Assembly (NCBI GenBank): GCA_902806575.1
Contig: CADCXD010000018.1
Span: 2,480,001-2,544,000, forward strand
Reading direction: 5' to 3'
Length of the DNA stretch: 64,000 nt
DNA from: Jackrogersella multiformis
Taxonomy: Eukaryota > Ascomycota > Sordariomycetes > Xylariales > Hypoxylaceae
Numbering within the stretch: the stretch's first letter is position 1; every line of letters begins with the position of its first letter. Positions 32,761 to 44,845 of the stretch are shown here, in pieces. A program made the position numbers and the translations under genes. The notes under the pieces were generated by a model, which was not told the origin of the DNA, searched no databases, and worked only from the letters and a program-made list of their open reading frames with translations.

Positions 32761-33719
32761 CCTCGTAGTTTTTGGGTAGTGAGCTAAGCCTTGTAGAAAA
32801 TGAGTTAAGTTCTAGCAATAGCGGAAGATCATGGAGTGTTTTTGAATATCCGTTGTGACAAAATGCTTGTGTTGTATGTACCATGGTACTACAACCATTC
32901 GAAAGTATATAAGTAGTAATAATAAAGCTTTTGTCACCTACTGACAGAAGTCCCGATGGAGCCCAAGGGTTGAGAAGTCGGTGCCAACTGGCGCAATGGT
33001 GGGTAGAAAAACCACTTCTTAAGGGGTTTTTCGTAAGGACAGTTAAGAAGTCACGCGTCCCCAGCTTTTTTGTTCCCCAGAGGTTCACAGTTCAAGTATG
33101 GTAATTTCCATACAATTTTTTTTTCCTTCGTTTATTTTCTCTGTTTATTTTTTTTTTATTAACACTAATATATATATATATATATATGAATGGATCTTAG
33201 AATAGGAGTCAGTGGCTTAGCCTGTCACGAATAGATTCACGACCCCCACCGCCGCCCCCCCCAAGATCCAATACCTACCTAGGTTGTAACACAGATCTGT
33301 CGGTTACGAGCTGCTGGAGCCCGGCCCGACATGTCGTGGAACGTTGTTGAAATTAAGGTGGCGTTTCTATTCTTGTCTCGCTCAATAGGCTGTGTCATTA
33401 TTCGTGACAGCTCAAGACGAAGAGGAGATAGAAGGAGAAGGAGAAGGAGAATAATTATTCAAATGAAGTACCACTTAGGACGTTGACGATGGGGCAAATT
33501 ACAGATACATGACCCATAGGACAGTAAGATCTCGCTACGTCTTGTATTCCCAATACTTTATTAATCTACCTCGTTAGCCATAACCTGGGTCCTGGGCAAA
33601 ATTATCTTCTCATTAGCAAGATTCATGATCTCTATAACCTTTTCATTTAACACCTAGGTAGCGATGATATCGCTAGGTTGCTGATATATCCACCTGTACC
33701 CCCTAATATTTCCCTTATT
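32761..33719. other. Intergenic, membrane-protein promoter / LTN1 3' side
   Basis: Contains the leader repeat (32797-32866) with its six-codon uORF, a (TA)n microsatellite at about 33169-33187, a C-run near 33255-33261 and an (AGAAGG)-type purine repeat at about 33420-33450. No gene seen. Confidence 0.5.
33169..33187. repeat. (TA)n microsatellite
   Basis: An uninterrupted TA run of about nine units in the intergenic region. Confidence 0.85.
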
Positions 33720-36700
33720 TCAAGCACCTCTGCCTGCTCTCCTATCGGAACCAAGGTAGTCAATCGGATTACGACAGAGTGGACACGTATTCTGGTTACT
33801 GCTCTGGAACCACTTGTACAGGCAAGTACGGTGGAATAGGTTCTTACACGTCTGGCAACGTTTATCCGGCGTCTTCTTGTCGCTGCTGATGATGCTATAG
33901 CAGATGGCGCATTCGGTCTGTCCTTTCATAGCGCCAACTATGTTGCGACGGAAAGTTGTGAGACCATCGATTATGCTCCCACCCTTGAGTTATGGCATTA
34001 GTATCGACGTAGATAGCACCCGAATGGTGATGTAGGAAACTTACCGAGAAAGTTATCACGCCCTGCGTCGTCATAATCCAACTCTGCCACTTCCTCTCGT
34101 TAACCGCAACGCGGTTTATCCCCGAAACCGTGACGCTTTCCAGTGGGTAGTCCGACGGGATCCGTATTGAAATCGAAGCTTGCAGCTCGTCTACCTCGTA
34201 GCCAGCAGTAATCTCCATCGCAGCATTGCTAACCTTAACGATCAACTCCTTCTCATCCTCCGCGGGCGCTTCCTGGGTTTTGCTCCAATTCGAAACGTCC
34301 TCCAACGCCTCCAATATGATGATCGGGGAGAAATACTTAGACATCCAACCTGCGACGGCAATCTTTGTCTGCTTGGAACGGCATTCAAGGTACCATATCT
34401 TGAAGAGAGCAGGTACATACTTTAATACGAGGTAATATAGATGAATGAGAAGCCACTGCATATTCCTTTCTTCGGTTTCAGCTTCGGCGAGCTTTACGTC
34501 GTAATCCCGAATTTGCTCTTGGGTAAAATTGGCCTTGTCTAGATTTATGGGATGGGCTGCTGAATGGCCTAGGAAATCAAACGTGAATTCCAGTAGGGGG
34601 CCAACATAATTAGCTGTCTTGAGATTCTCAGTGTAGTCACTGCGTACTTTGAAGGATGCAGCTTTAAATGAGTCGAAAACCAAGTGCCACGAGAGGAGAT
34701 AAGATCGAATCGGTGTTGGGAAACATGCAATAGCTTCATCGGAATAGGCTTCGAGGGTTGGTGCATCAAGAAGAAGAGACAGGAGTTCGTCTGGAAGCTG
34801 GGCGGTTTTCTTCTCTAGTAGCACGTCTAGTGAGAGGTTCTCTTGGGCGGCAGGAAGTGCCTTGTGAAGAATGGCAAATACTGCTGTCTGAATGCCTCGC
34901 GAGTCACTTGCCACGAGCCCATACAGCTCCGAGATGTCCTTGACATGGTCTAGTGGAATATTCTCTACTAGTGTGCAGATGAGGGGATCCAGAAGCTTTA
35001 TGGGCTGTGTATCCTTCCCTCTAGGATGTTTAAGCAACTCAATCAGGGCATCCGATCTCTTCTCGGTAGAAGACTGCAGAGCGTCGATGAGATCATCATT
35101 GGGGTCGTCTAATGTCTGGAGCGTGTTAAACAGGCGGATGGAAGCAAAAAGTCCAGGTATTTCGCAATCGAAGGAGTCCACTTTCGGTTTCTGCCAGAGA
35201 AATATGCAAAAATTCAAGGTCTTCTCCCAATAAGGTCCGTATACATCCTTGATACATGGAAGGAGGTACTGGAGGCAACAACAGACCTCTGCTGCGAAGC
35301 GATAGTCGAGATCTTCAGGGGTTTCTAGCCACGATGTTACTTGTCTGGCCGCGAACACTAGTCGATTATTCGCAACTGGTAGTTCTCCGATGTCGTATAT
35401 AGGCATGCAAACGTTGAGAAGCACAAGAATAATAAGACTTTTCTCCTGACCAAGGTTCGCCCCGGCAATATCACTGACCAATCGGTTGCAAAGATTACTG
35501 ACCGTCCTTGATGCGGATACTGTTTCGCCGAGGCCGGTAAGAACTGCAATAGCAGGGAGCACCGTCGATGGAGTAACCTTCCAAATATCAAGATTTGCCA
35601 TCCATTGCTCCCCGCTAGATGGGAATCCATGGTTTTCTATCAACTTGCGAAGAAGTCCACTCAAGGCCCCCGCAGAGTATAGACCAATAGGTGTTAAAGA
35701 TCTTGCCTCGTCAATCAATCTTTGAATAATGCTGTGCATCAACCGTGATGTCTCCGTGCCAGTACCATCTCTCCAGCCATCCGCATCCTGAGTCATACCA
35801 AAGATGACCTTCGCGGCAGACCAGAGTAAGTCTTCAGCATCTGATAGAGCAGTTTCGGAGGAAAGTGTGTTCCATATTTTATTTTCGCTCATGACTAATT
35901 TCTGGTCCATTGCTAGTTTTGCAGTCAGATCTAGGCATATCACGACTTCCTCCCTTTTTAGGAGTGGTAGAGCGTCAAGCTGAAACCCTCCGGAAAGCAG
36001 CTTGGTCGTGTACATTGCCATGCGTCCAGGAATTGAACAGCCATCTCTATCTCTCTGTATATATGTATTTGGCGTTGATGACGATGACGTGGGGAGAAAA
36101 TATGCGCCTTGAAGGATGTTAATGAGGGCGAGGGATTGGTTGGGTGTTTCTTGTAGGAAGAGAGCTAATTCTTCTCTCCATATGAGCGTATCTGGAATCA
36201 AATTCTCCAGTTGACCGTTCTGATCTAAATCAGCAGCAGAATATTGCTGAACTTGCTTAACAAGAGTATCAACACTGAAAAAGGGTTAGTAACGGCATAA
36301 GACGAACTTGAAATATAACTTACGCTAGCGAGGTTGAGTCGGCGGTGGAAAGACTTCGCTGTACTAACTCAGGCAGGCGAGAACTACTTGCTGAAGGATT
36401 ATCCATCATTCCCTTCAACGCTGCTACATCAGAAGTAGTATCAAATCGTTCGGAAATACTTAATAAGCTTGTCATCAAGCTCATGTGAACACTTTCGTCT
36501 TGCAGTAATAAATCTGGATATTTATCCGCTATAAAACGTAAACCTTTGATCACGCCCAGGTTGGGTTGACCTAAAGCGTTCGTGATACGACTTCCGAGTT
36601 CCTTCACAAGTTGCATTGCTGCATTATCCGTTAAAGTATTGAATGTGAACACAGCATTGAAGAGATCCCAGCCTGAATCCGTCGTGCTACTAGCACACAC

Positions 36701-38807
36701 CAGGCACCGTTTTATTAGTTCATTTTGTAGACTCTGGGTCTGTTGAGCAAGAGCGCTGGCATTTTTGGTAGAAACCAGCGTGGTGAGTGCTGGTAATGCC
36801 TGGGGGCTCTCGACGTGCTCCAAAAGGGCTGTAATGTTCGCATTCCAAATATCCTCATACTTGTTCTTTTGCTCGGGGATTTCGCCGAGTAGATTAATGC
36901 TAGAAAGCATGTGAGCTGCAGCGGGTGACTGAAGTAACTCGACTCCATTTCTCGATAGCAAGCTCGTCATATAGTCAAGTATTTCTTTTATACCGTCCGA
37001 AGATTGTCTAAAAAGCTGCGGAGATTGTTTGAAAGCAGACTCCAATGTCGCAGCGGCTCCAAATGGTTTCCAATTCCTTGACTCTAGCAATCTCAAGACA
37101 TCTTGAAGCAATTCTAGAGAATATTTTGCCGGGATATTCGGGATTGGACGGTCTGTCCCAAGTGTCCTCTCATGAGCATTTGAAATTAAGCCCGCCAAGG
37201 TGAACCATCTGAACCCTTCGTCGGCCACGGACTTCTGCGATTTCCCATGCTCCCTTGACGCTTCTGGCAATGAAGTCAGCATTCGATTTCTAAAATTATC
37301 TTTCCACTGGCCCCATTCCAACCCCGTGGCTCCCGTAACATCCTCAAATGGCGACGTTGCTGTCGACGTATATGCTTTGATCAGGATTTGCTGCTGGCTT
37401 CCGGAAGCCCATGCCGACGTGTCAGGGGTAGGATAAAGATAATGTGCCGTGATAGGGAATATGTTTTCCTCTACTATCTTGACTCTATCCTCGCTAGAAG
37501 CCACCATTTGGATGAAAGACCTGGTAGTGTTAAGGTATGTCGACCAACCATCGACTGCGTTACTGCGTGGCTCATCCCTTCTAGTCAAACCTAACCTCAT
37601 AGACTTCAAGAATTCCATGGCGCTCCCTAGATCCTTCGGGAGAATTTCGGTAGGTATGATATCTAGTAAAAGATTAAGAGAGATCCAGAATCTTGACGTG
37701 CTGTTTTGTGAGCCTCTCTCTAAGAAGCCTTTCAATCTTGACGCCAGCGACCTTTTCCCGCGGTAGTCAGACGTCCAGACCGTCGGGTGTCTTTCGGTCA
37801 ATCCATTTAATGCATTTATGTAATCTGTGGCAGAGCCAACCTGGACACACTTCAAGCCCTCGGCAACATAGATCTTGCTGAGGCGAGCAAGATCTGCTTC
37901 AATTCTGCCTGGGCGTTTCTCTAGGCACGCCGACAAGAGCTGGCAGGATAGGCGTCTAACAGTGGGATCATCGACAGTCACACTGGACCAGACCTTATCC
38001 TGTTCGAAGAACTGATCGTAACTATCGTTAAACTTATCAAGGTCCGATAAGTTGAGCCTCTGCAGAAGATTCAGAACTAGCGCAAGGCTACTTCCAAGGA
38101 CTCGGTAATACTTGGATTTAGCATCGTCGGCGTTAGTAGACCGTGCATCACTAAGTGTTTCCGCAGTCTCCTTGATCGCACCAGACGCATATTCTAGAAT
38201 CTGTTCCTGGCATCGTTTCCAAAATTGGACCACTTTCTCCGGGGTGGTGAGAAAGGAGGAAAGCCCTTCAGTAGCCGCGCGAGACACCGCTTTATCCTTG
38301 TCGAATGTACCAGCAAGCCAGGAGCCGACAATCTTGGGCACATGTTTCTCCGTACGCTTGCGAGCTGACTTCATTAACTCGAATTGCAATATGTGAGAGA
38401 GTTCGCGCACGCGGCGCGAATTATCTATCGCAATACGCGGGTAAAGTTGAACCTATAACAGACATTACTAACTAAGCTCAACGATATATTAATCCATGTG
38501 GGTTTACACCCACCCATGCCTTTAGGACAGGCTCTTCGGTGCCTCCATTCTGCTCATACGGATTGGCCTGAACATAGGTCACCAGTTCCTCTAGGGCTTT
38601 TGCCTTGGTTGTGGCATCCTTCTTTTGTAGATTCTTGAGCGACACGACAACATTGGCATCGGATATGGAGGAGAGATCGGGCGGCTCCACCAAGTAGGAG
38701 AGGTCTGTGCCCCTCGAGGCAGTTGAGAAAGCGCCGAAGGAACTGGAACCGGAGTTCATGAAAGCCTTGCCGCTGGCAGCACGCGACTTTGCGGGTTTGC
38801 GACTCAT
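33720..38807 (-). CDS. LTN1: Ltn1/listerin RING E3 ubiquitin ligase
   Basis: Ltn1 (Rkr1) is the E3 ligase of the ribosome-associated quality-control complex; it ubiquitinates nascent chains stuck on 60S subunits. Exons 38807-38514, 38452-36324, 36274-34045 and 33983-33720 splice in frame to 1638 residues. The N-terminal domain is typical (STASRGTDLSYLVEPPDL ... LKNLQKKDATTKAKALEEL). A long HEAT/ARM-like helical repeat region follows. A C-terminal RWD-like part ends ITFSGGSIIDGLTTFRRNIVGAMKGQTE. The terminal RING is C4HC3: CAIC, CQTC, FHRTC, CPLC. The four introns' splice sites are all GT-AG, and each restores conserved sequence (KAWVQLYPRIAIDNSRRVREL). Length agrees with yeast (1562) and other fungal proteins. 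Reading the third exon on past 34045 would lose the RING. Confidence 0.95.
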
Positions 38808-40305
38808 GGCGACGAGGGGAAGAGGAGTCGTTTACCTAGGTAGTTCCTAAGTCCCCTCACTCTCTGCGTCGCCGTCATCAAATCGCGCGCAATATCTATC
38901 TCGAAAACCAGAGGTAAGGGAGTTCCTTCATATACCTAGGTAGAGTAGGAGGAGATAAGTGAATACTGGCTAGTATGTAGATCCTGACGGGGAAGAATGT
39001 ATGGATCGCAGTTAATAGGTTGCTTTTATTATAGCTGTACCTAAAGGCGATTTGTAGTTGGAATATTTTGACCCCACGGTGGGGTTAAATTCTTTTATGC
39101 TTCCAAGCTTTCTGTAAGGTTAGTGACGTCGCGTCGCCCTAAGCCTCAAGTATCTAGGTAAGTATCTAAGTACCTGGCCGAGCTGAGTCATGGGTCTTCC
39201 GAATTCAGCCGATTGTCCCCACTTATTACGGTTACTCTCACAGGCGCTTCTGAAACCCCTTTAATTAGGTACCTAGGTACGTATGAGTTGGGAATTTATA
39301 ACTGGATGATTTTACATGAGGGGAGTCACACGAAAATGAACACGTAGAACTATAGACAGCTAGGTAGGTATATTTCAGTACTTAGAGGTTGATAGGTATG
39401 CATAAGACATGCGTGTAGGCACTCCTCGGTACTTTCAATATTGATGTATCGAGCACATCCATTCGGGTAGCACCATCTTAGGAGGACCAATAAGATTCCT
39501 TACCCTTACCCCGCGAATATACCTAGGTATCCACCCCTTTCACGGTAGGTTAGGCACTACTACTAGTGTCGTACAGTATGATACACACAGTCCGTTATAC
39601 TTGCATGTTTCCGCTAAAGAAGCTTCCCTTTAGTGTCTTTCTCCGCATCACTCTCCATTCTTCCCCCCATTCTTCCCTGTCACCTCCCCTCACGACTTCA
39701 AAATACCCTAACTAATCGCATACCTACCTACCCAGATAGGTACATATTCTTACACATTTAGGCACATTTAGGCACTTCAAGTACCTTATTCGTGCGCTTG
39801 TTAAACCGGCAACTAAGAATGACACTGTGTCTACCTGGGTACCTAGGTAGGAAATCCCCATCCCCATCCGAGAGGCCAAGCTCAAAACCCGAGCATCGAT
39901 TTAATACGCTTCCGATGCTCCCCGCTTTGAGGTCTAATAACTCCTCATAACTCCTCACGTCTCACATCTCTTTTCTCATACTTTAGGCACCTACCTAGGT
40001 AGTTAAGCAATAAGGCCTATCTTCATCTTCTTCATCTTCTTTCCCTCCTCCCAGCAACAGATGACTTCGAAGTTGTCTTTATGGTCGAATTCTCGGCTTT
40101 ATGTAAGTGTCACCCGTCCACCATAGCAACCGTCTCATTGCATCAGCCCGACGAATAGTGGCGACATTCTTTCTGCCCTTTTTGGGTTTTTTTTTGTTGT
40201 TTAACCGGCAATAGTCTTAAATAAACTCACGATCTTTACTAACAAGCTCATTGCCATCGATAGCAGATGGTGTAGGATGCGCCTCTTGTATACAACTCGA
40301 TCGAC
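38808..40305. other. Long divergent intergenic region rich in CCTAGG palindromes
   Basis: About 1.5 kb between LTN1 (-) and the repeat protein (+). It has at least eight copies of CCTAGGTA-like palindromes (for example 38835, 38936, 39267, 39521, 39840, 39990). A possible alternative first exon of the next gene begins with an ATG in CAACAGATGACTTCG at about 40061 and ends with GTAAGT, but no compelling partner acceptor is visible. Otherwise nothing seen. Confidence 0.45.
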
Positions 40306-43300
40306 ATGTTGACCCACGCCGTTTGCCAATCCACGCCTAGAGCGAGGTCTCTCCAGACCACCGCTATGACCCGTAGCGTCTTGCGGCCTACCAGTACCTC
40401 TTTGTTGAAAGCGGGCCATCGTCATCAGATCCGTAACTTCCGCTTTGGCATGTGGTCTTCCTACATCGACCCTGAATTTCAGAGAGAACTTCGACACCGC
40501 CATCGCTCGATTAAGCACAAATATGTCGAAGCACTTAGTAGGAGGTTATCGTGGGACCAGCGTCCCCTTGATGAGCACCCGAAAGCCCTTTTCAAACATA
40601 TGCTTCGCAGGTATTGGAATACGGGTCAGGTGAGGTGCGGTTCGCGGTTCGTCAATCATGAAGAGTTGAAAGGCCGGCAGCCGCATCTTCGAGGTACTCC
40701 AGATACCAAACAGGGAGATGTGAAACCCCCATTTACTCGTGATACTTGGGTGGGTAGCTACAGCAGTCATCATCCGTTCTCAAGTGATTATAAGTCACCG
40801 CTGGACAAAGTCATGGATTACTGGACCGAGCAAACCTCGAGAGACACAGCCCGGTCAGGATCTCATTCACACCCAACGGAGTCAGCAAGTTCTGAAGCCA
40901 AACAAAACAAGAAGCATGACTATTCCGACAGTATGTCATCCACCGAGGACTACATCATTGATCCTATCACGAACCGTAAAGTTCCAAGGAGAAGTTATAA
41001 CTCAATTGAGAGTACAACGCCTACCGAGGCCGATTCTTTCAAAGCATACAGGGCTCAATTTACCACACTCCACCCTCCCAAGGAAGAAGGAAACTCGGAG
41101 CCCATTCACTCCAATGGCCCCCCTCCTCCCAAAGAGCTCAAGGAATACGGTCGGGTCATTTTCGATCAGGTACCACCCTATGGCGTTGGTGGCAATGGAT
41201 ACGATGGAATGTCAGCAGCGGAAGATAAAGTAGAGTCTCCTCGATATCCCATCATGCAGAGCGAGGAATATGCTCTCAACCATCTTCCACCCGAGGAATC
41301 AGCCGAGCAGTATGATGACCTTCACAGATACCAGACATCTCAACACGATGATCTTCACGAACAGGTCCCGGAGCCAACCAAGAAATATGAGGACCTCGAC
41401 GATTATAAAACATATGGTGCGAGGGAAGCAGAAAACGATAATGCGGCGGAAGTTTCTCGGGACCATGCGGAATTACGCGAGTACAGTGCCTACATGCACA
41501 ATGAAAGTACAGCAAGTGAAAGTCGAGAAGCACCCTATGATGACCTGGACCAGTACGGGCCATATAAGTACAAAGAAGACATGAAGAAGGACGACTCATC
41601 CCCAAAATATGAGGACCTTGACGATTATAAGCAATATAGCGATGATATTGGCAAGCCCGTGGACGATCCGATACACAAGTACGAAGACCTGAACAAATAC
41701 GATACATCTAACTTCCCGGATTCATCCACGGAGGAACGGCCCCTTCAGGAGTATGGAGATCTCGAGAAGTATAGAGCCTTGAAGTACAAAGAACTCGATG
41801 GTAAGACCACTCTTGAACGAGACATTGTTGCGGAGAGTCTTAAAGAATTCGAAGCAAAAGAGCAAGAATCAAATCCGACGGAAAGCCCAAAACCTAGTAT
41901 TGCCGATGGACTCGGAAAACTAGATCCTGATGTCGCGTCGTCTCTCAAAACTTCGGGTCTGGCCCCGTTTACCCTACCCCCACATCCGAGCTTTCGACCG
42001 TCGACTACGAACGTAGAAAACTGGGAAAACTTAGAGCGATCTATGGATAGCCACAATGAAGCATCCGATGCAGCAGACCGGGAAGCCAGAGCTAATGTCA
42101 TGCAATCACGCGCGAGGGTCCATGACGAGAAAAACCAAACAAGTCAAATCGGGTTGACTGGCAACTACGCTCGTGATTTCCCAGAAGACTTCTCCGGGTC
42201 GTGGGGTCTCCGAGCTTCGCACTCGAGGTCTGGAATAGGATGGGAATCGAATATCCCGAATGAGCAAACTGCCCATATTCAAGCAGCTGAAAAACAATAC
42301 GCAGATCAACTTTCTAATCCAAAGGATTTCGAGAGGTTAGAAACCAGTCCGGACAAGCAGCAGACCGAATTAAAACTAGAACCGGCCCTCAATCGTGGAG
42401 AATCAGGGTCTACAATAGAGACATTCAACAATCACTCCATAACACAGGCTGAGGCTGACCCGTACTCCAAAGAGCCTCAAGGCTTGGAAACATCGTATAC
42501 TAAAGAGTGCAACGAGGAACACGCCTCGCCAAATTTCACCAAATACGGTGGTGAGCCAGGGGACGTAGTTCCGGGGTCTTCATCAGCGAGCACGGATGCT
42601 AACCAAGGTGTTTTCCATCTCCATTCGTTGTATTATAGAGATCCCGAGGTAGACGGACGACCACCAATCACTACATTTGGACCAGATCCTAATGCCGCCG
42701 AGCCTAGTCACACTACAGAGCCAACGGTGTACAAGATCTTAGCCTATGATTCAACTATGCAGAAGATTAACATTGCCGAGACTGCCTCGATTGTGCCCGA
42801 TCACGCGTCCCCGTTAACACCAGCCGAGGTGCTCCTCCGTCTCTCAAACCCAACGAAATTCTTTCCACACTTCGCACCTTTGCAAGCTGAGGGCTTCGAG
42901 ATCGTGTCTGGAGGCGGAGACGTGTTGGTTTTTCGCCAAGTCCGACTCAGCAAAATAGTAGACAAAAATACCGGGTCCCCCGTCAACCCCATCGACATGA
43001 TGGGCAAGTCCACGGCACTACCAAACGCGGCCGCGTTTGTCTCGCCGACGGGATTCGTCAACTACGACGTACCGCGGGTCGAGGAGGCCCAGACAACCCC
43101 TTTCCGCTCCAACATCGACGTCAGGAGAGAGGAGCCCGTGTTCAGCGGCCCCAAGTCGCCGACTCCCGAGGAAGTAAAGAAGTCTCGCAAGAAGGGCGTC
43201 GGGAAACGAATGCTGATCGGCGGCGCTTGGGTCGCCGGGATCTCGTACGCGCTCGGCGTCGTCAGCGAGTACTTCACCACCGGCGGGGCTGACGGGCGGG

Positions 43301-43317
43301 GACCTACTGGATTTTGA
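40306..43317 (+). CDS. 1003-residue protein with YEDLDxY repeats, likely mitochondrial membrane
   Basis: Uncharacterised filamentous-fungal protein. The first 65 residues are basic and Ser/Thr/Arg-rich with few acids (MTRSVLRPTSTSLLKAGHRHQIRNFRF), like a mitochondrial presequence; the true start may be Met21. Next is a conserved-looking block (SSYIDPEFQRELRHRHRSIKHKYVE ... RRLSWDQRP). A disordered region contains about six imperfect repeats with the core Y-(E/D)-D-L-(D/H/N)-x-Y at roughly residues 330-500. A second ordered block at about 808-882 includes YKILAYDSTMQKINIAE and LRLSNPTKFFPHFAPLQ. One membrane helix near the C-terminus (MLIGGAWVAGISYALGVVSEYF) would anchor it. I infer an inner-membrane or tail-anchored protein; no enzymatic motif is present. 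Confidence 0.8.
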   Translation: MLTHAVCQSTPRARSLQTTAMTRSVLRPTSTSLLKAGHRHQIRNFRFGMWSSYIDPEFQRELRHRHRSIKHKYVEALSRRLSWDQRPLDEHPKALFKHMLRRYWNTGQVRCGSRFVNHEELKGRQPHLRGTPDTKQGDVKPPFTRDTWVGSYSSHHPFSSDYKSPLDKVMDYWTEQTSRDTARSGSHSHPTESASSEAKQNKKHDYSDSMSSTEDYIIDPITNRKVPRRSYNSIESTTPTEADSFKAYRAQFTTLHPPKEEGNSEPIHSNGPPPPKELKEYGRVIFDQVPPYGVGGNGYDGMSAAEDKVESPRYPIMQSEEYALNHLPPEESAEQYDDLHRYQTSQHDDLHEQVPEPTKKYEDLDDYKTYGAREAENDNAAEVSRDHAELREYSAYMHNESTASESREAPYDDLDQYGPYKYKEDMKKDDSSPKYEDLDDYKQYSDDIGKPVDDPIHKYEDLNKYDTSNFPDSSTEERPLQEYGDLEKYRALKYKELDGKTTLERDIVAESLKEFEAKEQESNPTESPKPSIADGLGKLDPDVASSLKTSGLAPFTLPPHPSFRPSTTNVENWENLERSMDSHNEASDAADREARANVMQSRARVHDEKNQTSQIGLTGNYARDFPEDFSGSWGLRASHSRSGIGWESNIPNEQTAHIQAAEKQYADQLSNPKDFERLETSPDKQQTELKLEPALNRGESGSTIETFNNHSITQAEADPYSKEPQGLETSYTKECNEEHASPNFTKYGGEPGDVVPGSSSASTDANQGVFHLHSLYYRDPEVDGRPPITTFGPDPNAAEPSHTTEPTVYKILAYDSTMQKINIAETASIVPDHASPLTPAEVLLRLSNPTKFFPHFAPLQAEGFEIVSGGGDVLVFRQVRLSKIVDKNTGSPVNPIDMMGKSTALPNAAAFVSPTGFVNYDVPRVEEAQTTPFRSNIDVRREEPVFSGPKSPTPEEVKKSRKKGVGKRMLIGGAWVAGISYALGVVSEYFTTGGADGRGPTGF

Positions 43318-44383
43318 TGTCTATTCTGATGATGAATAGATGGAATGATAGGTGGACACGTTACGCTACGAGTTGCTCGGGCAAGGAACGGGACAACACG
43401 ATGAATAGGAGTATCGGGTGTTCGTACGGGGCATTATCACGGTAGGCGCAGTGCTTGAGCTTATTGCTGTTAACTGGGTTTGGAAACTCTTGGGGATGCC
43501 TTCTGGGCGTCAATCTTACAATCATTGCAACTCTGCTTTATTGTACAGTATGTTTAGTTGGCGTATTATCACCGCTACCCCTTTCTCTGTTATTGATAAC
43601 TTGTCTATTTTAAAGCCTTGGGATGTGCCCAGTATTCTTCAGATTGTCGGAAGTTCAATATCGTGCGTGGAGTGTAGATACGTTAACTTGGTTATTCTAG
43701 CTTGAGATACGCCAACTTATGAGCTCTGACGTGAAAATGACATGGCTTCATACAAGAATTGGTATATTTGATTACATAGCCGGATCGGAAATAACAGCTA
43801 GGAATTGGCAGACAATCAGACGACCTGGGGGCCAAGACCGTATTTCCATTACCTACTACTCGAAACTTGACTGGCGAAGAGATATCCATGACATATGCCA
43901 ACCAAACAGAGTCGACAACTAGTATAATCACGTATTCGTGTATGCACTATGTACGTAGGTAGGTACATAATAGCTGTTGTCATACAATCGTCCGAAGACG
44001 CAGGTTGGTGCACTCTTAGTGCTTCTTTCCCCTTCCGGCCTCTCCGTATGCATAAGTGCGTAGGCAGTGTAGAGCCCGCTTTGCTGACCAGCTTCAAAAG
44101 TCATTCTTCTGGTCACAAGACCCAAGACTAATTTGCCCTTTTTACCTAGCCCAAACTCCTAGAACTCCGCTAGCCCGGGCGAGAACGTGTCTTTCGAGTT
44201 ACGCAATTTAATGTACTCGCACGTCCCGCCGTCCCAAGGGTAACGCAGCCTGTTGCCCATTGAAAGCACTCTGTATGTCTGGCAACATCATTGGAAATCC
44301 TATCCCCGACCCTTGATTCCTGGACTAGATGAGGTTTTTCTTAATAAAAACCACGGGAAGGAAATTGTTAACAAGTAGGTGGT
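43318..44383. other. Convergent intergenic with a doubtful mini-frame
   Basis: No supportable gene on either strand. A 33-codon minus-strand frame at 44159-44260 (MGNRLRYPWDGGTCEYIK...) has coding-like composition and could be an exon or a relic, but has no partner. A CCTAGG-like GTAGGTAGGTAC stretch is at about 43953. Confidence 0.4.
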
Positions 44384-44845
44384 TTACTTGTACTCGGTGA
44401 ACCCCGGGCACTCTTTGATGTCCTGCACGGTGCTCATCTGCAGTACATGTTTCTTGTCCTCACGATGGTACTAGTGATTGCATCTAGAGTTAGTGATTCT
44501 CATGCAATTATTATTTAATAATGTTCTATCCCTCGCGTCTTGATATCTCTTAAGAGGTATAGATGAAGGAGGGGAAGACTAAAGTGATCTCTGGGCTGCG
44601 AGAGTACTCTAAAGGCGGTAGGTACCTAGGTAATTAAGGAGAATACAGACAATATACAAGATGAAAATGAGAGATGGTTATACACTCACACTTTGCCTGC
44701 GAGTAATCGACGGCGTCCAGCTGTTGGTACGATTCATGGCACGCGCAGCATCCTTCTCGTGCTGAGGGCTTGTAGGCTCCGCCGGAGCTGTGCCGGGAAG
44801 GATAGGGATGTCGATTCGGCAAGGGTTATTTGATTGAGGTGCCAT
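44384..44845 (-). CDS. Conserved-looking 80-residue protein, two exons
   Basis: Exon 1 (44845-44690, 52 codons: MAPQSNNPCRIDIPILPG ... NRTNSWTPSITRRQS) ends at GTGAGT. Exon 2 (44470-44384, beginning YHREDKKHVLQMS and ending CPGFTEYK) follows the acceptor ACTAG after a 219-bp intron. Phase is exact and both halves have clear coding character, though neither reaches 100 codons alone. The protein is soluble, with no signal or membrane helix. It shows a basic RRQS site that looks like a PKA/Rck-type phosphorylation motif and an amphipathic C-terminal half. I recall similar small proteins in other Sordariomycetes ending PGFTE, but no function. The intron is unusually long for such a small gene. 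Confidence 0.65.
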
